A stretch of DNA of 64,000 nt from NCBI RefSeq assembly GCF_964204645.1, contig NC_134025.1, positions 8,127,001 through 8,191,000 of the forward strand, given 5' to 3'. Of this stretch, positions 39,235-58,700 are shown piece after piece. The notes below the pieces were generated by a model. It did not search any database, had not been told where the DNA came from, and saw only the letters and a program-made list of their open reading frames with translations. The stretch comes from Tubulanus polymorphus (lineage: Eukaryota; Nemertea; Palaeonemertea; Tubulaniformes; Tubulanidae). Positions within the stretch are counted from its first letter, which is position 1. Each line of letters begins with the position of its first letter. The translations under genes were made by a program, and so were the position numbers.

Positions 39235-41000
39235 CTTCCGTTTATGTCAAATAATGGAAGCTGATGGAAAAATCCAACGACCTTGACAATCTCACCAGTT
39301 CTGTAACGATATAAACCACCATCAGTAGTGACAATCAGTTCGTACATTTCTCCTTCATTTACCTGAAAATGAAGAAAATGATTACAGAATATTTCGTAGC
39401 TTATTGAAAATGAACGAAGAAGCCCTAAATAATACATATTTTGAAAATTTTGTTTTAAAAGGTTCATCGAACTACAACGTCTCGGATTCATAATGTATAT
39501 AATCCGGGATGGAACTTTTTACAAAATATCTGCTCGCTTGTAAGATAAATTCCTTTCCGATGACAGGCTATATTACCTCGTGTAAAAGCAACGTTGAACT
39601 TTCTTTTAAGTGCACTGATTCAACTGGCATAAATTCGAAGAATACTCTATCTAAGGTGGGTACGTAACTTGTATTTGCAGTCCATAGGCAATTCAAACCG
39701 CACACAGGGGCCGCAGAACAACCGTACATATAAGAATACATAGGCACATGACCACAGTACTCTTTACGTATATGTTCAGTTTCCTGTTCCAAAGGACCCG
39801 AGCCTTGTATCTGAATCACCTGCAGCGTTGGCCATATCCTCGGGAAAATGGAAGTTAAGTCTCCCAGTAAGAAATTTCTTAGTTCTACAGCCCGGGCTGG
39901 ATTAGCATGTAGACCGTTTTCCAGTTGTTTCTTTGCTTCCGATGACAGTTCATTAATATGTAGAGAACCTGTTTCGATGTCGAAACAAATATCACGCCAT
40001 CGCTGCTTGAAGACATTCAAAAATGATCGTAGCGTGCCTGGTGATTTGACTAACAGTCTACCAACATTTCGGTCAGATAAACCGAATATTAGATGAAGAT
40101 ATATCAACGTGTTCACGTCTGTAGCTAAGTCGTAGGCGATTAGCGGCGTTGTTGAACCCGGGGATGGACCTATGAGACCGGTGACGTTCCCGATCCGTGT
40201 ACTATCGACGGTTGAATATTCGAGATGAGGCGGTAGGTAAATATGAACGTGCTTTTTCAGTCCTTTGAAACAAGAAAACTGTTTCGAAGCGGCGTAATGC
40301 AGTTTATAAAATCCCCGTCTCCATGTGCGATACGAACGACTGTGAAAAGGGAAATATGTTTTCGAACTTTTATTTCCTGCAACCCCGAAGTAAATCGGTT
40401 TATCAGGCAACATTATGTCAGATACATCGTACTCCATCATTTCATTTACATATTCTTGATAATCGTTGGCTTTTGTAAGCGAATGCTTTTCAATGAAATC
40501 CTCCACGTTTCTTGTATCGTTTAGTTTTTTATCCGTGCTGTACTTCGTTGTTTTTGCCCACGAGAGAATGTTTCCCAAACAGTTTTGTTGAGCGCGGGCG
40601 ACGTGTGTAGAAAGTCTCTGCAGTTTGTAATGTCCCCATCGACCTAGAGTTAGGACCTTCAGAACGGAGAAGTACTGCTTTCTTAAAGTTATCATGGAGT
40701 GCGTTTCGCTCGGTTCTCGAGAGTAAATATCGAAGCAAACGGCAGCTATAGTGCCATGCAATAAGGCGATCGTCACTGGAAAAGAAAAGTGTGAATATGT
40801 TAAGATTATCGCAATATTACAATTTACGTTTGTAGTCTTTACTTACTCCAAATTGATTTTCCAATGGTCAGTTCCTCGCCATCGTCTTCGGTATCTTGCA
40901 TCACATACATCCGCAATTGCCTTCCCAGTATATAGAGAGATATAATGAGACTCGTGTGCCCTATGAGAAATATCTTCTCGCTTATGGTAAGACGTAGCAT
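39235..41000 (-). CDS. GH3 domain-containing protein (GHDC-like), C-terminal exon(s) not found
   Basis: Three exons read from 41000 downward: 41000-40847, 40775-39577 and 39362-39235, all with GT/AG borders and consistent phases (1, 0, 2), giving about 493 codons without a stop. The N-terminus has a hydrophobic segment (IFLIGHTSLIISLYI), a likely signal anchor. Fold landmarks of the GH3 acyl-adenylase family are the FFEFMPVE and YELIVTTDGGLYRYRTGEIVKVVGF stretches. The usual SSGTTG-type ATP-binding loop is replaced by AGNKSSK (about residue 150), and the acidic residue of the usual YGxSE motif is Ala (YGCSAAP). Catalytic acyl-amido synthetase activity is therefore doubtful. The final exon expected after GTACGT at 39234 is not evident. 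Its decayed relatives sit beside receptors A and B. Confidence 0.82.
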
Positions 41001-41950
41001 ACTTAAACCCCTTTTCGGGCGACATTTATAGGCTGTATGTACCGTTCTGCAATAGCAATAGTCATGTTGTGATTATCAAACACATTCTAGAGCTACAGAT
41101 AAGAAAAAAATCCTTGGAAACGACCGTCTATAGGGCGATATTAATCAGCACTGATAAGAAATACATAAATGTATAGACATTCACAACGAAGTGCTCAATC
41201 AGTACCGACATTTGTCTACTGTACTATAGCATAAATTAGTATCGATATCGATAAAATCGGAGAAATGTACAATTGTACCAATGAGAAATTAGAAATTAAC
41301 GCTGAAAGCAATTTTCCATACAAAATGAAATTAAGTATATATCAAAGTTTCCAAAAATGTCTATATTTTGTGTTTTCGTTAGAAACTAAAATGATTAAAA
41401 TTATTTAGACAGATCACTCGAAATGTATTGCATTATATCTTTGTATTTAACCTTTATTCAACCCCATTAACCTATTTCAATTTATCGTATGAGGAAAAAG
41501 GTTGAAGTCCAAAATATGAATTTTCATTGAATTATGCGAAGATTATTTAAGTGTCAACAATATAGATTTGCCATTAATTCAATAATGTTAAAATAGCCAA
41601 ACGCATAACGGGCCACGTCTGAATGTATATAAAAGAAACACACACGCTAATGTGATTATCTGTATCTGAAACGACTACAGGTCATTTCCACCGAGTTGTA
41701 CCCTAAACAAATGGGAAATTTCTTAAGGGGTTAAGTGCCACATTTCCAAGATTTGGAAATATCGTGACCCCAGTGATAGCTGATGTGGTATGGATCAAAA
41801 TGATTATTTTTGTAAATTATTTTCTCTAAATTTGATATTGTTTTTAATTTCAAAAAGTTACAGGGAAAAGGAATTCACGATGGAGTGACAACTCGCTATA
41901 AGAACATTATTTTTTGCTATTTTAATAAACCACTAAATCTATCGTTTTGA
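41001..41950. other. Intergenic, no recognised feature
   Basis: AT-rich interval upstream of the GH3 start. It should include the GH3 promoter. No repeat, RNA gene or long frame recognised. Confidence 0.4.
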
Positions 41951-41957
41951 AATTGTC

Positions 41958-42206
41958 ATAAGGGAGTTGGCGTTGAACGTTCTGAAGACTTTTGGGACTT
42001 TATTGATTCTGGCTGCACAGGTGTCATTAACTTACCAGAGACTAGCAACAGAGAACTGAAACGATTGGAAGATGGTTGGCGGTTTGGAATGTATGATCTA
42101 TATTCAATTCATGAACTCTATCTAAGTGTAGTCGAATATTTCTTTTTCATTATATTTGGAACTTTTTGCTGTTTCAGAAGAAAACATAGATACGACAATA
42201 ATGCTG
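41958..42206 (+). other. Possible orphan exon of an unknown membrane protein
   Basis: An open stretch with protein-like composition follows an AG at 41957 (cataag) and ends at a good donor (GCT then gtgagtatg, near 42206). It encodes about 83 residues with an acidic/aromatic first half, a Cys-Thr-Gly-Val turn, the piece GWRFGMYDLYS, a hydrophobic segment (VVEYFFFIIFGTFCC) and then RRKHRYD, i.e. one likely membrane helix with a positive inner end. No other exon was found nearby on the plus strand. It may be a real exon, a pseudo-exon or chance. Confidence 0.35.
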
Positions 42207-42698
42207 TGAGTATGACCTATTTAAATTATTGCACGTAGTCATACAGGATCCCATAAAACGTGTAATCATGTAATGCTTATACGAAATGAAGCTACTTCTT
42301 CAAGATGTTGAGAATATCAGGATAATATATAACAGAGTATAAAACAAAAATTTATGTCAAACGTATCTATATATTCATTAGTGAAATACCCTCTGTCATA
42401 CATGATGCTATGTGTATTCATATTTATTCATATCTAATTAAAACATACAAAAATAAAGGTTTCATTTACATCTGTGATATTGCTGATCAAATTGCCATGT
42501 ATCAGTCATGTGTTAAATATATTTTGCAAATGTAAACAATAGCGAGATTCCAATCAAAATCAAGTAAAGGTGATTGACGTAGAAGTTATCTTCTGTCGCG
42601 ATAAATCGTGTATTCTGCAGGTTCAGGCATTTAGATTATGACTTGAATTCACGTAAATGCACACAACCAAAATACTTCTACTTTTAAAATCTCGAATT
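42207..42698. other. Intergenic, no recognised feature
   Basis: Low-complexity AT-rich sequence after the orphan exon and before the 3' end of the minus-strand adhesion GPCR. Confidence 0.4.
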
Positions 42699-49610
<6,912 letters not shown>

Positions 49611-51309
49611 AGCTTGGCGTTTTACAGTTTTGCTGCTTAAGTAATAAATGACATCCGTGAAAAAGTCTCTGGTGGCGAATTCTGGAAAATACGAAAGTCG
49701 ATCTCCACCAATTTTCTTTACGTAATACGAAACGTTTGTTTTAACGTGGCATTAAAACGGATTTTCGTGTTAGCTTTAAACGAATTGGTTGAGGTTGTAT
49801 GCCAGGATTATACACCATACAACATATATAGCGTATCAGCGTAACTCAAAAATCTTAAAGCGTACATATCCGAATGAGTTGTTTCTGACCGCTCAATCCC
49901 CAATGCGTTCTTACTTCATCAAAACAGAAAATGATTCGATATTTAACTGAAATTGCTTTTACGTAACTAAGAACAATCGCTAAGAGTGTTTTGGCTGCTC
50001 GAAAGGTATTCCAATTACCAGAGTATACATACTATAAGATTGAATGTATATACTATGATCTAGGCCTTGTTATATACAATTAAATGATCGCAAATTGTAG
50101 TTAGAGGTCCATTAATTATGAAAAACTCGCTGCAATTCATCGGTAATCGTTGGTGTACTCTTGATTCCGCTGGGAAATTAGTGTTCTTGTTCAGCTATTA
50201 AAGCTTCTCGGCTAAATTGAAAAACTAATATCTACGGAATAAAAATGGTGTTGGAATGTACAATGTGTGATTTCTTTTCAATGATAAATTACATTCAAGC
50301 CTTCGTTCATTCTGCAACTATATGTATCTCGACTTGAGGATTATCGTTTATACTTTCCGTTTAGATGCACGAAAATTTCGTGGTACACTTTTTATCCCAA
50401 TCATTGTGTATTTACGATAATGAGTAGCCGTTTATATCACACGTACCGTCAAGTTATGACTACTATCCTTTTTCACTTTTTTGAAATAAACTATGTAGAA
50501 ATTTCTAGACATCTACCTTCCTCGTACGAGATTCTCCAAGACTAATATATAGTGGCCTACATAGACGCTTGAAATCATGTTTATTTCATGGTCTAAACAC
50601 TTCACAAAAAAGAACTTTCAATAGCTTTCCAAGGATTTCATATTTACGCATGACATTAAAATATTGAATAAGGGGCATGTGGCGAAGTACAATTGCTGTT
50701 AATGAGACATACAAGCGTATATTGAATTGCTCTAGAAACAGATTCATGCCAGAAGTATTTGAATGTGAATAATTTAAGTATACCTAAATCGAGTCAGTTG
50801 TAAATTAGTGTCGACTTTTCTTTTTTTTAAAGTTTTAACAAAAATATTAGCAAAATTAGATAACTTTTGAAGCCGTGGGTCGATCTGGTTCAAGGAAATA
50901 ATGTCGAGGATTTTGAAATGAAGAATAAACATTGCAAAATGTCTTTAGGATTAGATATTTTTCAGAATCGTTTCACAACTGTTTCTGATCGATGAAAGAA
51001 AAAGAGAAAATAGAAATTTGGAAATGTAAAAATATGTTTTGTTCATCTCCAATAAAAACGAATTCAACCGTTGACTTTTAAATGGAAAACTTACTAATCG
51101 TTTCTGTCACGCCCGTTCGGAATGTAGATCAGACGTCATTTGTATGTGAGTCATCAACGATTAATCCCAAAACCAACTCTCAACTTCTCAGTTGGTTATT
51201 GTGTACAACCATGCATACATCAGGACTAGTCATTGCCGTCCTTATTTAATGAAAACCTTGTTATCATACATTATCTGCGCGCATCGATATGCCAGAACAC
51301 GAAAATAGA
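49611..51309. other. Shared upstream region of the two adhesion GPCRs, first part
   Basis: About 1.7 kb of AT-rich sequence upstream of adhesion GPCR 1. The two genes are divergent, so control elements for either may lie here. No motif, RNA gene or coding frame is convincing. Confidence 0.4.
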
Positions 51310-51911
51310 TTAACCCTTTAACCGGCAAGTATTTTTCGGCCTATGAGAGATTTTGGACCTTGCAAGGGAAAAACTTAATAACTCAGTAGATGTGAGGGAT
51401 AACCCCATACTGTATGTATTTTATGAAAGCTCTTTTCACATGCTTTCAAATGATACCATGTTTGCGAACTTTGGGAGTTACCTTCAGGGTCTGATCCCAA
51501 GGTCACAGATCCCAAGGTCATCCAGATTTTTGGGCCACCCATAATAAAAAAACTGTCATGAGATTCATCCCAATATGAATTATCATCAGAATCTTTCATT
51601 ACTATGTCCAAGATATCAGCCAAACTCACTAGAGAACGTCTTTAGTGCATTGGCCATTACTACTAACGATATTCTCAATTTTGGAAATCTGACCCACGTG
51701 ACATGTGGTTTCCATACCCCCTTCTACATGCCAAATGTATGATATATCACTTTCCAACCTTTTTAGACATTGTAGGCCGTCTGGTGTCGCCATCTGCTGA
51801 TAGGAAAATGAGTTAGAATGCTTCACTGAAATCAATACTTGACTATTCTATTCACTATAGCTGGTCTATTCAAATCGGTCGCTAGCGACCGATTGCCAGT
51901 TAAAGGGTTAA
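51310..51911. mobile_element. piggyBac-like MITE flanked by TTAA
   Basis: TTAA at 51310-51313 and 51908-51911 flank inverted ends: CCCTTTAACCGGCAA on the left and its near-complement TTGCCAGTTAAAGGG on the right (one mismatch). TTAA target plus CCC-starting termini is the piggyBac superfamily hallmark. The roughly 600-bp element has minus-strand open stretches (51835-51629, 51629-51375), including an acidic piece ILDIVMKDSDDNSYWDE. These may be remnants of a transposase N-terminus, but no catalytic domain fits in this length. Confidence 0.82.
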
Positions 51912-51999
51912 TACCGTGTGCTTAACTTGTGTGACTGTGCTCAATCCCATGGTCGACCATTTCCGCGCTATAGTTCCGACTAACTGGCATTCAGTTTAG

Positions 52000-52283
52000 C
52001 CGAGTTTTTAGTAGCGTTTTACGTCCCAAATGCAAGTAACAGTCTATCCTTGCCACTAGGGTTACATTGTTACTTGCAGTTGGGACATGTGGGTCTTAGG
52101 AGACGGCCGCGACCTTTTTATAGGTTGTTATGACTCACAACCTGACTAAGTTAGCAGAGCTTAGTCCAGCCACAGATACTCTAGTTTATACGTCCATGGT
52201 CCAGTCAACGCTAGAGGTGGTTGCGAAGCAGGAACCTCGTGGTTCTCAGTCCTCCAACCAACCAACTGAGCTAACCGCGAAGG
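52000..52283 (-). mobile_element. tRNA-derived SINE
   Basis: Read on the minus strand from 52283, the head contains GCGGTTAGCTCAGTTGGTTGG, a good A box (TAGCTCAGTTGG), and about 35 bases later a degenerate B box (GAGGTTCCTGCTTCG). The body runs on toward about 52000 and includes an imperfect hairpin built on GTCCCAA..GCAAGTAACA and its complement near 52022-52090. It does not fold into a complete tRNA cloverleaf by eye, so a SINE is more likely than a tRNA gene. The 3' end is uncertain. Confidence 0.7.
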
Positions 52284-52788
52284 AAAAAATTCGATTTCAC
52301 TTAGTTTAACTTAAGTTGACTAAACGCCAAACTAAATCGATGTATCCGATTACAGAATTTACTTATCAAAAATAACATAACTTTCTAGAAAATTAATGTG
52401 TCAAATACAAGTCATAGTTGGATGTATGCATTTTTGATATTCTATACTGGGCGAAGACCTTTTGTGTAAATAAATGGTCGGTAATAATATAAAATTTATG
52501 ATAATGATTTTCCGGGTTTTTAAATCATTGTTGGATTTCAATTTTCATAATCATTAATGGCACTAGGTTTTATTACTGGAAGCCAACTATACCTCAATAT
52601 AGACCAGGAAGAAAATACATATGTATATAACCAATAATGCAAAAAGACTATACTACATTCCTTTTGAAATATCCGAAATTCAAACCGCCTTAAATGAGTT
52701 ATTATATACATCGTGTATGGGGAAGCTATCGTCAATTTTCGGAATATATACTTATACATATTCATCTTTTGAATAAAATCTGCAAAAG
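52284..52788. other. Proximal upstream region of adhesion GPCR 2
   Basis: About 500 bp, AT-rich, directly before the ATG at 52789. It probably includes promoter and 5' UTR; no defined motif. Confidence 0.4.
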
Positions 52789-55700
52789 ATGGCGAAATTT
52801 AGCCTCCCGCTTTCGGCATTCTGTCTCATTATTCTATTGAACAAAAGCTTGGTGTCAGATGGCAGGGGGGATGCATCAAGTTGCTGCGATATAAAAACGG
52901 AAAAGTTTGTATGCTGTTTTATTAGGTAGGCTATCTAATATTCGTAAGTCTGTTTGTTTTTATGTATTCTATTATGTACATAAAATTGAATCGCAATAAG
53001 GCTGTTATTAACAATATTAAACTATGTATAACCATGAACATTGGAAATTATTATTTCGACAGTTTTTATAGTTATTATATCGAAAAATAACATTTTATTT
53101 ACGGGTTTTAGTCTTTGCGATGGGAATGTTTCTCGGCTTGAGCTGTAAGTATCATAAATAAGCAACTCAAAATAAATCCATTATATTATTTCAAATCGCT
53201 CACGGATTGAGTATTGAAGAATGACATTCGCTCATTTTAGTGATTCGTCATTCAAAAGAAAATGTATTTGCAAGGATGAGTTCAAAGACTACGTTAACCT
53301 GAACTCGCTGTGAGTATCAAAAAATGATATATTGTAACCTAAGAAGTTATTCATAGTTCGATTTAATCTATATTTGAAGATCTTTCTAGTAAACATCTTT
53401 TTAGGAATATTCTTACATTACAGAAATCTATCAAATAATCTTATCAAATATGTACATGAAGATGCGTTTTCCCACAATGAAAATTTGGAAGTTCTGTAAG
53501 TATTCCTTTACTAAGGTCTTTTTGGTTGATTCGTGAAATGGATTCCCGTGTAGAGCTCATAGATTATTCATGTACTCCGTACATAGGAAAGCATTGTTTC
53601 ATATAATTCTAGCGATTTGTCGTATAACAACATAAGTACGTTGAAGAAGGAAACGTTCGAAAACACAGCAAAACTGAAATTTCTGTAAGTAAATAAGAAC
53701 CTAAACCTAAATAAGTTAGCAGATTCATATCGATCGATCAATAGAAAATTGATGAAACAAAATATGTTTAGTGTTGCATTCTTATGCATTCAAACACACG
53801 ACCGCACGTGATGAGTTCCTTTAAGTAAAACAAGATTTCTAGCAGGACACCGTAAACAGATTTGGAAAAAATTCATTTGATAATCATGTGCTTTAGCAAA
53901 TGTTCGACAAGGAAAGCTTTTGTCAATTAATGACATAGAGAAAATTATTTCAGTACCAAAAATAGTATGTTTCTACTTTCCATCATCTACATTAAGAAAT
54001 ATTCATCATTAATGTTAATTTGAAGATCTTTCAGCTTTTCAGAAATATTCTTACATTACAGAAATCTATCAAATAATCATATTAAAAGTATTCATGAAGG
54101 TGCATTTTCCTACAATGAAAATTTGGAAGTTCTGTAAGTATTCTTTTACTAATGCCATTTTGCTGAAATGGATTCCCGTGTAGAGCTCGTAAATTATTCA
54201 TGTACTCCGTACATAGGAAAGCATTGTTTCATATAATTCTAGCAATTTGTCGTATAACAACATAATTACGTTGCACCAGGACACGTTCGAAAACACAGCA
54301 AAACTGAAATATCTGTAAGTGATCACAAACCTTAACCAAACATCGTGTCTTAGAGAAAAATAAGAATAAATGAAAAACTGAAATGATTTGAAAGAAAAAT
54401 ATACAAGTTAGTTGATTCATATCGATCGATCTACAGACGATTGATAAAACAAATATTTTCTCTTTTGCATCTTAATGCGTTCCTGTCAGTAAAACAAGAT
54501 TTGTAGCAGGACGCCGTAAATCAGATTTGGAAAAAATCATTTTCATTTTATAATCATGTCTCTTTGGTGAATTGGATTCCCGTGTAGAGCTCATAGATTA
54601 TTCATGTACACTGACATAGGAAAGCATTGTTTCATATAATTCTAGCGATTTGTCGTATAACAACATAAGTACGTTGCACCAGGACACGTTCGAAAACACA
54701 GCAAAACTGAAATATCTGTAAGTGATCACAAACCTTAACCAAACATCGTGTCTTAGAGAAAAATAAGAATAAATGAAAAACAGAAATGATTTGAAAGAAA
54801 AATATACAAGTTAGTTGATTCATATCGATCGATCTACAGACAATTGATAAAACAAATATGTTCTCTGTTGCATCTTAATGCGTTCCTGTCAGTAAAACAA
54901 GATTTGTAGTAGGACGCCGTAAATCAGATTTGGAAAAAATCATTTTCATTTTATAATCATGTCTCTTTGGTGAATTGGATTCCCGTGTAGAGCTCATAGA
55001 TTATTAATGTACTCCGTACATAGGAAAGCATTGTTTCATATAATTCTAGCGATTTGTCGTATAACAACATAAGTACGTTGAAGAAGGAAACGTTCGAAAA
55101 CACAGCAAAACTGAAATATCTGTAAGTGATCACAAACCTTAACCAAACATCGTGTCTTAGAGAAAAATAAGAATAAATGAAAAACAGAAATGATTTGAAA
55201 GAAAAATATACAAGTTAGTTGATTCATATCGATCGATCTACAGACAATTGATAAAACAAATATGTTCTCTGTTGCATCTTAATGCGTTCCTGTCAGTAAA
55301 ACAAGATTTGTAGTAGGACGCCGTAAATCAGATTTGGAAAAAATCATTTTCATTTAATAATCATGTCTCTTAGTAACAAAATCAGTAATAAAACATGCTG
55401 AAAGATCGTTTAATCTAGTTTGATATTGCTATGTATTGTCATACATTTCAGATATTTGACAGACAACCGAATCGATTGTAGTTTGAACAATACGTTATTC
55501 AAACATATTTCTGAATTAACGTAAGTGAAATGAATGTATCAGATTGTATGTTTGATTCCGCGTTTCTGTGCCTCCGTGTTTCCTCCGTTTCCCTGGGATA
55601 GAGCGAGCAATTGGGCTTAAACGCACGTGACTAAAGGGAGACGCTCGTTAACATGTTTTTATCTCCTGTTCCTGCGTTTCCCTGTGTCGTATTTACACGA

Positions 55701-58700
55701 CAATTTCATCAATTTTCATGATATTCTTCGTACCGAGACCATGATTCTATATTTTACAGTCTTGTCTGTGCGGATAGTAAGTGCACTAACAACTGTATCG
55801 AAGAAACCGACTCCTTCAGTGAGTAAGTGGTTACTTATTTTAGGATAGACCCTATGCCAATACCGATCTATAGATCTAGATAGTTTTACTTATAGATTAG
55901 CGTTGATTGATTGAGATTTATTTCAGTTTCATTTCAAGTTGCTCGCCGGGGCATTCTTCGGTCTCTCAACGAATGAAACCAACAACCACGTCCAAACCCA
56001 CTATTACCACGGACATGCATCTTAATAAAGGTAAAATTATAGAATAAACGGACCATCATCATCCTTTATCATTCCGTGTCAATGGAAAATATTCTTATAA
56101 TTTAAAATATTCTCAAATATTCTTTAAAAAAATCTTTTTTTGAGTTTACTCCGACTATCAGCAACTGGAAATTATAAGTTTACATTATAGGGGGGAAATC
56201 CAGGAAAGCTTTTCAGAACCTATATAACCTCACTGGCAAGAGGCGGAAAGGGAAAAAGGACGTTACTGAATCACTGGAAGCTATCGATACGATTTTATCG
56301 GATGAAGAGATATTTGGGAGTCTCGTTCAAAGTGAGACAGTTCGGGGCCTTGTCGACGCGTTCAGCGATTTGATTGACGTAAACCAAACTGTTCTCGATG
56401 AGATACAAAATTCCAACAACAGTATCAGGAAGTAGGACTCGGGGAGAAGTGCTCTTTTATCGAATAATGTTAGTAGAATACTGGATTTCTGATCAGGAAA
56501 CTATTTCTGTTTCAGAGTGTTGAAACAAATTGAACACTTATCAAACAAGATAGTCGTCTACGGAAACGAATCCATAACTGTGAGACAAAAGAATATTGAG
56601 CTACGCGTCATCTCGCCAGATAGCATCGAAGATAAAGGAATGACTCTTCATTTCTCTGCCGAAGTAAGTAGTGATATGATAACCATATAAGGATTGTATT
56701 CTGATTACAAACTAGTAATAAAATGTACCCTTTTTTCAAGGATGGAACCGATGAAACAAACGTTTATTTGCCAAAGTCAATTTCTAAGGAAAACGAGACG
56801 GTAAAAATTGTGTTCTATCCGAATACGGCACTTTTTCAGGTAAGAATTAAACGTTGTTTATCATATTGGTTTGGAGTCTAGATCTAATAGAAATTTACTG
56901 TGTATCGCAGGCGTTGGAAGCACAAGGAAGGCGCAATGTTGTAAGCCAAGGATTTCTCACTAGCAAGGTTCTCGCAGTTAGTGTTGGAATGCATGAAAAA
57001 GCTGACCTTCCACAGCCGATTATCTTGAAATTTCGAAATTTGAATCGCCAAGATCCTACTAAGGTATATGCCTTATGAAACTCGTTACTGGTGTTGTACG
57101 TGTCTCGAAAACTCTATATGCAGAGGAGATCGGCATCATAACGGTCATGATCTCTACTAGGGGAAATAACCTTCATTATGCGTTAAATGAATTTCGCAAT
57201 CGTAGATAATGCATGAGAATAGCTGTTATTGAAGCAGTCAAATAGTCCCGTAGAGTTTTATCACACGTTTGAGTCTAGCCCACCTGTATATAACGCGAAA
57301 ATTTGCACGTAAAGCGACTAATATTATAGGTTCGAACCCCTGATGATGTTCCTTCGTTCATTTGAACAAAGTTTATAAGGTCGCGTTATGAATTATTATA
57401 CACAGCAAAGTGTGGTGCGGTGTGTATTCTGGGATTTTATGGCGAACGACGGGAAAGGAAACTGGTCGACAGAAGGATGTTTAACTACAGTTACTGTATC
57501 TGGAATCACGTCCTGTGAATGTAACCATCTTACAAACTTCGCATTGTTAATGGTACATAAGCAGCTTCCGTCATTATATAGAATGCAGTTATGAAATGGC
57601 AATTTTGATTGATATTTACTTTGTTACTTTATAGAATGTTTATGATGCGAGTAGCCGCCAAATTTCAACTCAGCAAAACAGATCACTTTCTATTCTGTCA
57701 ATAGCTGGTTGTGTACTTTCACTGGTTGGGTTGTTTTTAACTCTGTTGACTTACATTATGTTCCGGTTTGTTGAAATTTAGATGAGTAAAAACTCACAAT
57801 ATAACTCATTTTTAAACTTCCGTGCACTGGTAACATGACTCATGCACAATCGAACATCATGAATATTTTTTTCTAATTCAAGAGGATACCAATTCTGTTT
57901 TTAGGAAACTACGGAAAAGTATCCCGTCCCAGTTACTGATTTGCCTCTGTGTTGCTCTATTCTGCGTCGATATTGTTTTCCTCTTCGAATCAAGCGTCAA
58001 AATCGATATGACCCTTTGCAAGGTTTGTTTGGCGATCATAGATTACTTGAAAATACCCGCTTAGTTTACATTCGGCATAAGATGTTAACGATACGATTAT
58101 AATTTTGATTTAGATCGCTGCGGTGTTGCTGCATTACTTTCTACTGAGCAGCTTCACTTGGATGTTAATAGAGGCGTTCTATATGTATTTGGCCCTCATT
58201 AAGGTTTTTCAACCATACTTCAATCGGATTCTTTTAAAATTCAGTTTAGTCGGCTGGGGTAAGTGAAACATGAATCTCTAGTCTCATTTGCATCATATTC
58301 TGTATATTTTGATAATTACCAAGATTTGTTCTTTTCTGAAAAAAAACTGACTGAAATGTTGTTCCCATCCCTAGGTCTTCCATTGATTATCGTAATCATT
58401 ACAATGGCGGTGTCTTTTCAAAGTTATGGCCTTCAAGGGGCATCTGGTCAAAATATGTAAGGATCACAATACGTTTCGTTTCAGAACTAATGAACATACA
58501 TTTCTTCTAAAGGTCTATTATATTCTCTCTTGAAGTTGCTGGTTGAAAGAGAAGGCATTTTACGGGGCTTTTCTGGCACCGGTTTGCCTGATTTTGCTAA
58601 TAAATTCAGCGACCTTCGTTATGGTTATCAAACAAATTCACCAAATGACTAAAAGGAGAGCAATGCATGTGACGAATCAAGAAAAAATGTCAATTTCCTC

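Noticed and set aside
52215-52283. Possible tRNA gene on the minus strand
   Set aside because: The A box is good, but the B box is degenerate and no cloverleaf or acceptor stem can be formed; the sequence continues as a SINE body.
53424-55370. Regularly spaced repeats that could suggest a CRISPR array
   Set aside because: Repeats are about 404 bp, carry splice signals and an in-phase LRR exon, and the genome is eukaryotic.
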